The notes beneath the pieces were generated by a model. That model was not told the DNA's origin and ran no database searches. It saw only the letters and a program-made list of their open reading frames with translations. A program made the translations under genes and the position numbers. Positions 30,322 through 38,348 of a stretch of DNA of 38,398 nt are shown here, piece after piece; position 1 is the first letter of the stretch, and every line of letters begins with the position of its first letter. This DNA comes from Lachnospiraceae bacterium UBA938 (GTDB taxonomy: Bacteria; Bacillota; Clostridia; Lachnospirales; Lachnospiraceae), in NCBI GenBank assembly GCA_002293475.1, contig DBDG01000035.1, positions 1 to 38,398 on the forward strand. The letters are read 5' to 3'.

Positions 30322-32760
30322 TTACAGCCAGTCGTTCCAGAATTTTTCGATCCGCTTAGCTACTTGTCCGACGGCAACGATTTCGTAATGTTCCCACTCC
30401 CGCGGGAATAAATGTAAGTAGGCCGGACCTAGGAAGCGTTCGTCCAAGAGGGCGACGATACCGATGTCATCCTGCGTCCGGAGCACCCTGCCCGCCGCCT
30501 GCAAGACTTTATTCATTCCCGGCAGCTTGTAGGCATAATCAAAGCCGCTTTCGCCCCTTGCGTCAAAGTAGCTTTTCAGTATTTCTCTTTCCGGGCAGAC
30601 CTGCGGAAGCCCGGTACCCACAATGACAGCTCCGATCAGGCTGTCATGCTTTAGATCAATTCCTTCGCTGAAGATGCCGCCTAGAACGCAAAATCCCAGC
30701 AGGCTGCGCTCCACCGAGGCGGCTTCCGTACCGCACTGAGATACCCCTGCCACGGCAGTGCCGATGGCGATTGTTTCTGTCGCCGTCTTTTTCGTAAACC
30801 GGCACAGGAAGGCCTCTCGTTCTTTCTCATTCATCATGTCTCCTTGCAGCAGACATTCCACTTCCGGCGCACAGAAATTCTCCGCATATATGGCATAAAC
30901 TGTCCGTAGGAATTGATGGGACGGGAAAAATACCAGATAGTTACCATGGCGGTTCTTAATGATTTCATGCAGATAACAGGCAATATTATAATACTCGGCA
31001 TCATTTCTCCGGGTGTAGCGGCTGGTTACGTCACTGGCAATAAAAAGTCCCATTTGATCCGGACGGAATACGGACTTGGCATAAACATCGTAATCGTCTG
31101 CGTTAGCCCCAAGCAGGCTCTTATAATAATGCACCGGCAAAAGGGTTGCCGAAAAGAGGACAGTGCTTCGCCCTTTCATCATACATTCACTGAGGCTTGT
31201 CGCCGGGTTGACGCAGAAAAGCTTGACAAAAAAGCTGCCGTTTTCTTCTATCTGGGAATATGTCACATAGTTTTCATCCAGACGTTCGTGAATGGCCTGA
31301 AAATGACAGATTTCAAAATACATCTCCAGGACGTCCTTTCTGACCGGACTGGTTTCATGTTCATCAAGGTAACGTTCCAAAGCCGCCGTCAGACGCGACA
31401 GTGCCTGCATAAGCGGCTCCAGATAAAGATCGGTTCGATATCCGACACATTCCCGCTTTAGCAGAAGCAGCTCCCGGTTGCATTTATCCAGATGTTTCGT
31501 AATTGTGGCATCATATTCCTTCACGGTCTTTTTCAGCTTTAGAAAAGCTTCTTTCCACACAGCGGCGCTGTACATTTCCCGCCCGCGGTCCACTAGGTTG
31601 TGGGCTTCATCAATCAGAAAAAGATAGTCCTTCCGGCTGCCGTCCGCAAAAAAACGTTTCAGATATACATGAGGGTCAAAGAGATAATTATAATCACAGA
31701 TCACACCGTCAGCAAAAAGACTCATGTCGAGGCATAGCTCAAAAGGACAGACCCGGAACTGCCCGGCATATGCCTCCACCTTCTCCCTGGTAAAGCTGTC
31801 CGCTTCAGTCAATAGCGCAAACATTGCATCATTGACCCGATCATAGTGGCCGTCTGCATAAGGACATGCCACGGGGTTACATTCTGTTTCCTCCCGGAAA
31901 CATATTTTGTCCTTAGCAGTCAATATTACTGTCTTAAAACATAATCCCTGCTTACGCAATAAAGCAACCGTCTCCTCCGCCACTGTCCGGGTTATCGTCT
32001 TGGCCGTCAGATAAAACAGTTTTTCGCCCATGCCTTCACCCATTGCCTTGATGGCCGGAAACACGGTGGATATAGTTTTTCCGACCCCGGTAGGGGCTTC
32101 GACATAAAGCTTCCGTTTGTGGAAGATAGTCTGATATACATAAGTGACAAGCTCCTTTTGACCGTCTCGGTACGGGAAGGGGAAGTTCATTGCTTTGATT
32201 GACTGGAGCCGTTTTTCCCGCCATCGGTATTCGTAGTCAGTCCATTTCCGGTAGCGCGACATTACACCTTCAAACCACTCTTTAAGTTCCTCATAGGAAT
32301 ACTCTTGATAAAAGTAAGCCAGTTCCTCCGTTTCGATATTGCAGTAGGTCATCCTGACCCGGATATGTTCATATTGCTCCTGTTCTGCCTTAAAAAGATA
32401 AATGAATGCATAGCACTTGGCCTGCTCAAGATGAATCGCCGCCGGCTCTTTCATTTTCGTTACATCACGGTAGGTTGCTTTTATCTCATCGACCGTTACC
32501 TCGCCGCTCATGCCGATGCTGGCGGGGATAATGATGCCGTCTGCCCGGCCGGTGATGACGACCTCGTATTCACCGGCATCGTACCGATAGGTGAGCGGAA
32601 CCTCCGCATGGTAGTCCAGCCCCATCTGGCGCTGGATCATCCGGTGGATACGGCCCCCCTCCTGCATGGAATTATCCGGGACCGCCGACCTGCGGTTGTC
32701 GATGCTGCCGCTCCGCAGAATAAATTCTACTAGGTTCCTGACTGAAATATGTATTTCCAT
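30322..32760 (-). CDS. Cas4/RecB-like nuclease fused to XPD/DinG-type Fe-S helicase
   Basis: The protein has 812 residues. Residues about 35-130 carry the PD-(D/E)XK nuclease pattern of the Cas4/RecB group: the His in GGRIHRMIQ, the acidic residue in TGRADGIII, DEIKATYRD (DExK at 91-94) and QAKCYAFIY. The helicase follows: Walker A VEAPTGVGKT (220-229), Fe-S-type cysteines around 287-343 (KDKICF, ECNPVACP, FRVCPFELC), DEAH in FLIDEAHN (384-387), motif III-like VLFSATLLP and motif VI KVLQAAGRVLRT. Such proteins unwind DNA 5' to 3' and are linked to repair. Cys positions suit a 4Fe-4S cluster. No LexA-like box lies directly upstream. It stands alone next to other repair genes. Confidence 0.9.
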   Translation of the reverse strand: MEIHISVRNLVEFILRSGSIDNRRSAVPDNSMQEGGRIHRMIQRQMGLDYHAEVPLTYRYDAGEYEVVITGRADGIIIPASIGMSGEVTVDEIKATYRDVTKMKEPAAIHLEQAKCYAFIYLFKAEQEQYEHIRVRMTYCNIETEELAYFYQEYSYEELKEWFEGVMSRYRKWTDYEYRWREKRLQSIKAMNFPFPYRDGQKELVTYVYQTIFHKRKLYVEAPTGVGKTISTVFPAIKAMGEGMGEKLFYLTAKTITRTVAEETVALLRKQGLCFKTVILTAKDKICFREETECNPVACPYADGHYDRVNDAMFALLTEADSFTREKVEAYAGQFRVCPFELCLDMSLFADGVICDYNYLFDPHVYLKRFFADGSRKDYLFLIDEAHNLVDRGREMYSAAVWKEAFLKLKKTVKEYDATITKHLDKCNRELLLLKRECVGYRTDLYLEPLMQALSRLTAALERYLDEHETSPVRKDVLEMYFEICHFQAIHERLDENYVTYSQIEENGSFFVKLFCVNPATSLSECMMKGRSTVLFSATLLPVHYYKSLLGANADDYDVYAKSVFRPDQMGLFIASDVTSRYTRRNDAEYYNIACYLHEIIKNRHGNYLVFFPSHQFLRTVYAIYAENFCAPEVECLLQGDMMNEKEREAFLCRFTKKTATETIAIGTAVAGVSQCGTEAASVERSLLGFCVLGGIFSEGIDLKHDSLIGAVIVGTGLPQVCPEREILKSYFDARGESGFDYAYKLPGMNKVLQAAGRVLRTQDDIGIVALLDERFLGPAYLHLFPREWEHYEIVAVGQVAKRIEKFWNDWL

Positions 32761-32851
32761 AGGCTATAGTTCCTTTACTTTACCTATACATTATCTTTAC
32801 ACTACCTTATATACCATTACTTTAGCTTTATGCTACAGTTAATTAACAAAA

Positions 32852-32892
32852 AACTCCCCAATAAAAATACTTGCGCATCTTATCAGGGAGTT
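32852..32892 (-). terminator. Terminator after the HPr-like gene
   Basis: On the minus strand AACTCCC (32886-32892) and GGGAGTT (32852-32858) form a short stem with a long AT-rich loop, followed by a T run. It lies 60 bp beyond the HPr-like stop. Confidence 0.6.
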
Positions 32893-32952
32893 ATATATTG
32901 CTTATTGCCTAGTTAACTTACAATTTGCCTAGCATGACTGTTTCGCGGATAT

Positions 32953-33180
32953 TTAGCATGCTACCGCAAACTGCTTCATATATGTGTCAAATTCCGGATC
33001 AAAATCGCTGCAGGTTACCGTCAGCACATTGCGCAAGTCCAGACCCAGAACGCCTACAATCGACTTGGCATCGACAACAAAGCGGTTGTACGAAATGTCA
33101 ACATCAAAACGGCAGTTAGTAGCTGCTTTTACGAAATCATTGACCTGTTCTACATTTAATCTTATTTTGTACCGCATCAT
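32953..33180 (-). CDS. HPr-fold protein lacking the active-site histidine
   Basis: The protein has 75 residues (or 74 if the second of two ATG codons is used); GGAAGG precedes. The second half fits HPr: VDISYNRFVVDAKSIVGVLGLDL is the region around Ser46, followed by a VTVTCSD-like strand. In HPr the N-terminal loop GIHARPA carries His15; here the matching place reads VEQVNDFVKAATNC, without His. It cannot accept phosphate from PEP-PTS enzyme I in the normal way. Ser in AKSIVG could still be a target for HPr kinase. Such His-less forms are frequent in Lachnospiraceae-type genomes and have no known role that I can name. Confidence 0.8.
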   Translation of the reverse strand: MMRYKIRLNVEQVNDFVKAATNCRFDVDISYNRFVVDAKSIVGVLGLDLRNVLTVTCSDFDPEFDTYMKQFAVAC

Positions 33181-33521
33181 GATTATTCACCTTCCTTTTC
33201 TCAGTATTTGGTCTTTCCTAGGTTTATAGCATTGGCTGTAAATAAACTGGGTTAAATGGAACTATATAATGGAACTAATTATAATAACCCCGCTTATATA
33301 TACCATAGATTACACTTTCCTCTGCCACATGTAAAGCACTTTATTTAATACAATTTTCTCCAGAAAAGCAGTTTTTATACATTTCTTTCATATAAAATCC
33401 ATAATGTGTCAGACTAGGAAGATATCTTGGTCATTTTGACGTTTTTTTGGCCTTATACCGACTGTATTACTGAGATATTTATGGCATCAGCCTGTCTGTT
33501 CCCGGATATTTTTTGTAAGCC
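33181..33521. other. Intergenic stretch between HPr-like and TIGR03915 genes
   Basis: Mostly AT-rich. The unit TGGAACTA occurs twice near 33257-33280 next to a minus-strand TATAAT-like box, which could be the HPr-like promoter. Positions 33479-33521 hold the out-of-frame tail of the TIGR03915 gene. Confidence 0.45.
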
Positions 33522-34292
33522 TCATCGAAATTCAGTCATGTATTCCCGATATCGTAGCGGCAGCATGTTTCTTTGCAGAGCCAGATTTTTGCGTTCCTTT
33601 ATAGCTATGGTATGAAAAAAATGCGTAAACAGTTCACTGTACTGCATTTCGTCTTCCGAAAAACCCTCGGCAAGCGCGCCGGGAAGGCGGCCGGCTTCGC
33701 CGGTGACCACATACCAGTCTTTGCGGGCCGGATGCAGGGCGTAGATATCCCTTGTTTCATCATGGATTATAAAATTCTCCAAGGGCAGCCGGTCGGCAAA
33801 GTGCGGCATGATGAAGGTGATCACGTTGTTCTTGGGGCCGATCTTGGCATATAGCATCTTATTCTCCAGTTCCCGGAAGCGGAGAAACTCGACTAGGAAA
33901 TGGGCTTCATTGGCGCTGAACCGAGCCAGTTCAAATACTTTCATAACATGAGGGTCAGGCAGGTTCCCCATGACCTGCCGGGGATCTTTCATGGAAAGAC
34001 CCTTGACGATCATCTTATAGACGGCTTCTCCTTTCTCTCTATCTCTAGAGGCCAGCGCCCGGCAGACCGCCATATAGCCTTCCGTACCAAACTCCCTGTT
34101 GATGGTACGGGCTACTTTGGCCGCCTTGTCCTTGTCCGCCGTAACCTCTTGATATTCGGCAAATAAACGTAGGTTTTCTTCTTCTCCTACCTGCAGATGC
34201 AGCTCCTGATGCGGCCTCTTGGCCGCATATGCTTCATAGACTCCTGAAAAAACCCCTTCTAGGGAATCCTCACATATTAGGTATAGTTCCAT
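33522..34292 (-). CDS. TIGR03915-type DNA metabolism protein, partner of the radical SAM protein
   Basis: The protein has 256 residues from ATG 34292 (MELYLICEDSLEGVFSGVY), 7 bp from AAGGA; a longer frame starts seven codons earlier without a ribosome site. The N-terminal motif with CEDSLEGVFSGVYEAY and the middle FELARFSANEAHFLVEFLRF plus YAKIGPKNNVI are the marks, as I recall them, of TIGR03915, a 'probable DNA metabolism protein' normally encoded beside TIGR03916. In some bacteria this domain is fused to a uracil-DNA-glycosylase-like protein. The gene follows the radical SAM gene by 59 bp in the same direction. The C-terminus appears shortened by a frameshift: the next frame continues FDEAYKKYPGTDRLMP before a stop at 33479. 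Confidence 0.8.
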   Translation of the reverse strand: MELYLICEDSLEGVFSGVYEAYAAKRPHQELHLQVGEEENLRLFAEYQEVTADKDKAAKVARTINREFGTEGYMAVCRALASRDREKGEAVYKMIVKGLSMKDPRQVMGNLPDPHVMKVFELARFSANEAHFLVEFLRFRELENKMLYAKIGPKNNVITFIMPHFADRLPLENFIIHDETRDIYALHPARKDWYVVTGEAGRLPGALAEGFSEDEMQYSELFTHFFHTIAIKERKNLALQRNMLPLRYREYMTEFR

Positions 34293-34351
34293 AGATAAAT
34301 CCTTGTCCGGCATTTTGACTCATGCCTCAAACGAGCTATTACCGTCGACAG

Positions 34352-35713
34352 CTAAATCTGCCCTAGGATGACGCTGCGGCCGTCGAACAGCTGGCTTGTC
34401 AGCCCGTCACCGGGGTCAAAGCTCATGTCATCGAATAACGACAACTGTTTATAAGTAACCCCGTCCTTATCAAAAGGAAGCCTTTCTTTAACGGTCAGCA
34501 GGTTCCTAGTGATATAGTCTTCTTCTATCTTGGTGTTGTACATCATCTTGCCATTGCAGGTGATGAAATACAGGGCGCGCTTTAGTACCACGCCGATCTT
34601 TTTCAAGTCTTCAAACCTTAGCGAGCCGTTCTGTCTGGCACGGACGATGCGCTGGGCGCTTTTGACCCCGATTCCGGGCACGCGCAGGATGCTATAATAA
34701 TCCGCACGGTTGATCTCCACGGGAAACTGGTCTAAATGCCGCAGGGCCCAGTCTGCTTTGGGGTCAAGCAGCACGTTAAAGTTCGGTTTCTGCTCGCTCA
34801 GCAACTCGTCGGAATGAAATCCATAAAAACGGAGCAGCCAGTCCGCCTGATAGAGGCGGTGTTCCCGCAGCAGCGGCGGGCCACCCGGCAAAGCCGGGAG
34901 GGACTTGTCTTCATTAATATTGACGTAAGCTGAATAATATACCCGCTTAAGTTCAAACTTCTGATACAGGTTCTCCGCTACTGTCATGATCTGATAATCG
35001 CTTTCCGGCGTCGCTCCGACTATCATCTGTGTGGACTGGCCGCCCGGGACAAATGAGGGGGCTTTCTTGTAGACTACCATTTCATTCTTGCTGTGATGGA
35101 TCCCCTGCTGAATCTGCCGCATCGGCGCCAGGATGTTCTTGCGGTGCTTATTGGGTGCCAGTTCGCTTAAGCCCTGGGCCGTCGGCAGCTCCAGGTTAAC
35201 ACTCATCCGGTCTACGATGAGGCCGAGCTGCTGGATAATCAGCGGGCTTGCCCCCGGTATCGCCTTAACATGGATATATCCCTGGAAGCGGTACTCGGTA
35301 CGGAGCTTATAGACAGCCTGATAGATGAGTTCCATGGTGTAATCCGGGCTGTACAGGATACCGGAGCTGAGAAACAGGCCCTCGATATAATTGCGCCGGT
35401 AAAACTCTATTGTCAGTGTACATATTTCATCCGGGGTAAAAGAAGCCCGCGGTACGTCATTGGACTTACGGTTAAGGCAGTATTTGCAGTCATAAATACA
35501 TTCATTGGTAAACAGTACCTTTAACAGTGATATGCATCTGCCGTCTGAACCGAAGCTATGGCAGATTCCTCCTGCCGCGGCATTGCCGATACCGGTTCCG
35601 TCACCTTTGCGCTCGACGCCGCTGGAACTGCAACTAACGTCATATTTGGCCGCATCAGCAAGAATGCCCAGTTTATCCATTATTGATACATTGTCCGAAA
35701 TCTTGATTTCCAT
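34352..35713 (-). CDS. Radical SAM DNA modification/repair protein, TIGR03916-type
   Basis: The protein has 453 residues. After the conserved start KLGILADAAKYDVSCSSSG comes the radical SAM cluster CIYDCKYC, then SFTPDEI, LFLSSGI and a TIM-barrel-like stretch (VKAIPGAS, MSVNLELPTAQGL). A helix-hairpin-helix (SILRVPGIGVKSAQRIVRAR) near residue 340-360 is a non-specific DNA-binding element. This is the family 'putative DNA modification/repair radical SAM protein'; its chemistry is not established to my knowledge. The ribosome site is weak (GAAAG). Its promoter has a GAAC-N4-GTTC LexA-like box between the -35 and -10, arguing for SOS induction together with the TIGR03915 partner gene. Confidence 0.88.
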   Translation of the reverse strand: MEIKISDNVSIMDKLGILADAAKYDVSCSSSGVERKGDGTGIGNAAAGGICHSFGSDGRCISLLKVLFTNECIYDCKYCLNRKSNDVPRASFTPDEICTLTIEFYRRNYIEGLFLSSGILYSPDYTMELIYQAVYKLRTEYRFQGYIHVKAIPGASPLIIQQLGLIVDRMSVNLELPTAQGLSELAPNKHRKNILAPMRQIQQGIHHSKNEMVVYKKAPSFVPGGQSTQMIVGATPESDYQIMTVAENLYQKFELKRVYYSAYVNINEDKSLPALPGGPPLLREHRLYQADWLLRFYGFHSDELLSEQKPNFNVLLDPKADWALRHLDQFPVEINRADYYSILRVPGIGVKSAQRIVRARQNGSLRFEDLKKIGVVLKRALYFITCNGKMMYNTKIEEDYITRNLLTVKERLPFDKDGVTYKQLSLFDDMSFDPGDGLTSQLFDGRSVILGQI

Positions 35714-35794
35714 AATATGCGTTGTATTCTGCTTTCTTTCTTGTTAGTGTTTAATATGGGTTTGTATGGCTGCATAGAATTAACGTATAGTATT

Positions 35795-35823
35795 ATATTA
35801 CAGAACTTTTGTTCTTGTGTCAA
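35795..35823 (-). promoter_or_regulatory. Promoter of the TIGR03916/TIGR03915 operon
   Basis: On the minus strand TTGACA (35818-35823), a 17-bp spacer and TAATAT (35795-35800); a TATAAT two to three bases further on could also serve. The leader is about 80 bases. Confidence 0.75.
35802..35815. promoter_or_regulatory. LexA/SOS box in the promoter spacer
   Basis: AGAACTTTTGTTCT is a perfect palindrome with the Gram-positive SOS core GAAC-N4-GTTC. It lies exactly between the -35 and -10 boxes, the classic position for LexA repression. Confidence 0.75.
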
Positions 35824-35830
35824 TTGTTTT

Positions 35831-35844
35831 CGAACAAATATTCG
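35831..35844. promoter_or_regulatory. Second, imperfect LexA-like box
   Basis: CGAACAAATATTCG fits CGAAC-N4-GTTCG except A for G in the second half. It is 15 bp from the first box (centre-to-centre 29 bp) and just upstream of the -35. Confidence 0.6.
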
Positions 35845-35866
35845 GTTGCGCAAATATTCGGTTGCG
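35835..35866. repeat. Two perfect tandem copies of a 16-bp repeat
   Basis: CAAATATTCGGTTGCG occurs at 35835-35850 and again at 35851-35866. The first copy overlaps the imperfect SOS box. The repeat lies between two divergent promoters. Confidence 0.95.
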
Positions 35867-35900
35867 GCTGCAAGTGACGTGGGATAATGCGAGATTCTTA

Positions 35901-35929
35901 TTGTATGCGGGGAGGACTTTGTGTTATAG
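35901..35929 (+). promoter_or_regulatory. Promoter of the TehB-like methyltransferase gene
   Basis: TTGTAT (35901-35906), a 17-bp spacer and TTATAG (35924-35929), 50 bp before the start at 35980. Confidence 0.65.
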
Positions 35930-35979
35930 TGGAACATAAGATAAAAATGATTAAATTCATTATGTTTAGGAGTGATTTT

Positions 35980-36591
35980 ATGGAATATCATGATTATGAA
36001 AAAGTGTACAGTGCAACCGACGGATATTATTGGGGGTCTGCCCCATCCCAGATGTGTTTAAAGGTAATATCGCTCATGCCTCCGGATAAGCATCTTAAGT
36101 TATTGGATATCGGCTGTGGCGAAGGTAAGGATGCTGTGTTTTTTGCCCGTTGTGGATATGATGTCAGTGCGTTTGATCTGTCTGTTGCCGGAATTGAAAA
36201 AGTGAAACGGCTTGCTGCGGATGCCAATGTTACTGTTAACGCGTTTACGGCAGATATTGAGAATTACCGGTTGGACTGTAATTATGATATACTTTATTCA
36301 AGTGGCGTTTTACACTATCTGAGTTTGGAATTGCGTAAAGAAATCATTGATAACTACCGGCTTCATACGAATACCGGCGGACTTAACGCTTTCAACGTTT
36401 TTATCGAAAAACCGTTTATTACGCCGCCGCCGGAAAACGAAGAGCATGCCCGCTTATGGCTTTCGGGGCAGCTTCTGACTTATTACCATAACTGGCTGGT
36501 TGAAGACTTTTCAGAATCTATCATTGACTGTGATTCCTCCGGAATACTGCATAAACACGCCATGAATACGTTGTATGCCCGTAAATTATAA
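35980..36591 (+). CDS. TehB-like SAM-dependent methyltransferase
   Basis: The protein has 203 residues from ATG 35980 (MEYHDYEKVYS) after TTAGGAG; the longer frame to 35887 crosses the promoter. The SAM-binding motif is LLDIGCGEGKDAVFFARCGY (about 43-62), followed by SAFDLSVAGIEK and the post-II YDILYSSGVLHYL. This pattern, with FFARCGYDVSAFDLS, is the one of TehB/tellurite-resistance-type methyltransferases, which methylate oxyanions or small thiols; many are only annotated by similarity. It is monocistronic and divergent from the SOS-boxed operon, so it might share the control region. Confidence 0.87.
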   Translation: MEYHDYEKVYSATDGYYWGSAPSQMCLKVISLMPPDKHLKLLDIGCGEGKDAVFFARCGYDVSAFDLSVAGIEKVKRLAADANVTVNAFTADIENYRLDCNYDILYSSGVLHYLSLELRKEIIDNYRLHTNTGGLNAFNVFIEKPFITPPPENEEHARLWLSGQLLTYYHNWLVEDFSESIIDCDSSGILHKHAMNTLYARKL

Positions 36592-36627
36592 ATGATGATA
36601 TTACATATTTTTGTAGCGCCCTTTCAT

Positions 36628-37260
36628 TTATTCACCCTCACGGATAAAGTTAGTCCAAACCCGGCCCTCCGTGGCCGGCAGCGTCACGCCGGCTTTTTGC
36701 CCCGCTTCAAAGCATGCCAGCATCCATGCCATATTATGTCCTAGGGTACGCATGATCTGCAACCCTTCCAGATCTTGAAGGGCTTCGCCGGCATCATTGC
36801 CATGTATCATATTCCAATACTGTGACGGCACTATCGGCATCTGGTTGATCGGAAAATACTTGTTCAGCACATCCAAAGTTGCCGTTGTTCCGGCCCGGCG
36901 CGCCGACACCACCGCCGCGGCCGGTTTATAAGCGAAGGCATCGCCAGCATAAAACGCCCTGTCCAGTAAAGCCAGCAGCGCACCGTTAGGGCCGGCATAA
37001 TATACTGGGGAACCGATCACTAGGCCGTCGGCCGCCGCCATCTTTTCTAAAAAACGGTTTACCAGATCGTCATCATATATACACTTACCGCGGCCGTCAA
37101 AGCAGCCGCCGCAGGCGGTACAGCCTCTGACCGGCGCCTTGCCCGTCTGCATGATTTCCGTTTCGATACCATGGGATTCCAAAGCATTGGCAACCTCGCG
37201 TAACGCGGTATATGTACAGCCTTTCTCATTGGGACTCCCGTTTAATAACAATACTTTCAT
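36628..37260 (-). CDS. NADPH-dependent FMN reductase/iron-sulfur flavoprotein
   Basis: The protein has 210 residues; ATG follows GAAAGGAG. The flavodoxin-like phosphate loop is LLNGSPNEKGCTYTAL (5-20), with the FMN-binding GSPVYYAGPNGALLALLDR (about 98-116). A compact Cys cluster CTACGGCFDGRGKC (Cys47, 50, 53, 60) matches the C-x2-C-x2-C-x5-7-C motif of archaeal/clostridial iron-sulfur flavoproteins, which carry a 4Fe-4S cluster and pass electrons to O2, H2O2 or quinone-like acceptors. It is monocistronic and convergent with the TehB-like gene. The physiological acceptor is unknown. Confidence 0.9.
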   Translation of the reverse strand: MKVLLLNGSPNEKGCTYTALREVANALESHGIETEIMQTGKAPVRGCTACGGCFDGRGKCIYDDDLVNRFLEKMAAADGLVIGSPVYYAGPNGALLALLDRAFYAGDAFAYKPAAAVVSARRAGTTATLDVLNKYFPINQMPIVPSQYWNMIHGNDAGEALQDLEGLQIMRTLGHNMAWMLACFEAGQKAGVTLPATEGRVWTNFIREGE

Positions 37261-37360
37261 ATCTGCTCCTTTCTCCTGCCTAACTTGAACTCACGTACAA
37301 AGTACTTGTTTTGTTTTGTTTTATTCCTATCCTATTCGTCTATATCTTGTTCTATAACAT

Positions 37361-37390
37361 AAAACTGATGGCCTCGCCTGAAGCCATCAG
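37361..37390 (-). terminator. Rho-independent terminator of the 290-residue hypothetical gene
   Basis: On the minus strand CTGATGGC (37383-37390) pairs exactly with GCCATCAG (37365-37372), followed by TTTTATGTT. It lies 25 bp after the stop. Confidence 0.85.
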
Positions 37391-37414
37391 TCAACATCTT
37401 GCTGATACCATATA

Positions 37415-38287
37415 TTACATCCCCATACTTAAGGTATATGCTTCCGTGGCACGTCTCATCTGGAAGAGATTGAGCATATCGGTAAATTGGTTCCTTGCCT
37501 GTGGTTGAGTGCTTTCACTTGCTTCTGCCGCAGTGGCTGAAGCTTCCTGAACTAAAGCCGTATTGCTGTTTCCGATCGTAAAATTCTCCATACTGCCTAG
37601 TACTGTCCCGGACGCCGCTGTGTTTACAGAAGCTGTTACGCTCGATTCGGCGGCACTGCCGGTAGCGCTTGAGCCGGCGGCATCATTGGATTCTGTGACG
37701 GTTCCGGCAACGGCAGTCGGCTCGGTTACGGCACTGGTCTCTTCGGTATTTCCAGTAACGGCATTTGATTCGGCGGCAGCCGTGTTGTACGTCTCGGCGG
37801 CGGTATCAAAGACTTCCGTATCTACGTTCATATTGGCATTAGTTGCGGTGGATTGCGTCTCGATTGCCATATTAGTTTCTTCAGTATATTCTATGCCGGC
37901 GGAAACGTCATCTACATTCGTTTCGACTGCCATATCTTCGGCCATCTCTCCCGCCATATCATCAACGTTGGCGGCCATGTCCATATCAGCGGAAACGCCA
38001 TCAAGCTGCATCGCTTGGGGATCAACTGCCATGTCCTGCGGTCTCATGACCCGGCTGGCATTGTTCTGTGACATCGCCATCTGGCTCTGGATGATATCCA
38101 CAAGGTTGGCGCTCTCACCTCTGCGTAACGGATTTATGTTTTCCTCCTCGGATTGGACCAATCCTGAATAATCAGTCTTCTGAGAAGTTAAATCATCGGG
38201 AATCGGCTGCACTTTATTCATGCTGGCACTGCCAATACTGTTTGTATTATAAATATATGGCTGTAAACTTACTGCGCCTACTTGCAT
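37415..38287 (-). CDS. Hypothetical low-complexity protein with conserved-looking ends
   Basis: The protein has 290 residues; ATG follows AAAGGAG. I do not recognise a family with certainty. The N-terminal ~85 residues (YIYNTNSIGSASMNKV, KTDYSGLV, ENINPLRRGESANLVDII, NNASRVMRP) are ordinary in composition. The middle (about 90-265) is acidic and very rich in Ala, Thr, Ser, Met and Glu with near-repeats such as NVDDMAGEM and NVDDVSAG, and has no Cys. The last ~25 residues (FTDMLNLFQMRRATEAYTLSM) look like an amphipathic helix. There is no signal peptide or membrane helix. Ends of this kind with a disordered linker suggest a structural or secreted-appendage-related role, but this is a guess. 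Confidence 0.75.
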   Translation of the reverse strand: MQVGAVSLQPYIYNTNSIGSASMNKVQPIPDDLTSQKTDYSGLVQSEEENINPLRRGESANLVDIIQSQMAMSQNNASRVMRPQDMAVDPQAMQLDGVSADMDMAANVDDMAGEMAEDMAVETNVDDVSAGIEYTEETNMAIETQSTATNANMNVDTEVFDTAAETYNTAAAESNAVTGNTEETSAVTEPTAVAGTVTESNDAAGSSATGSAAESSVTASVNTAASGTVLGSMENFTIGNSNTALVQEASATAAEASESTQPQARNQFTDMLNLFQMRRATEAYTLSMGM

Positions 38288-38319
38288 ACGTTACTCCTTT
38301 CCCGATCTGATATATAGTT

Positions 38320-38348
38320 ATTATAGTACATTTTCGGCCGGGTTACAA
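38320..38348 (-). promoter_or_regulatory. Promoter of the 290-residue hypothetical gene
   Basis: On the minus strand TTGTAA (38343-38348), a 17-bp spacer and TATAAT (38320-38325), 32 bp before the start codon. Confidence 0.78.

Noticed and set aside
37563..38171. 202-codon plus-strand frame opposite the hypothetical gene
   Set aside because: It is the mirror of a low-complexity gene; it has no ribosome site, while the minus-strand gene has promoter, ribosome site and terminator.
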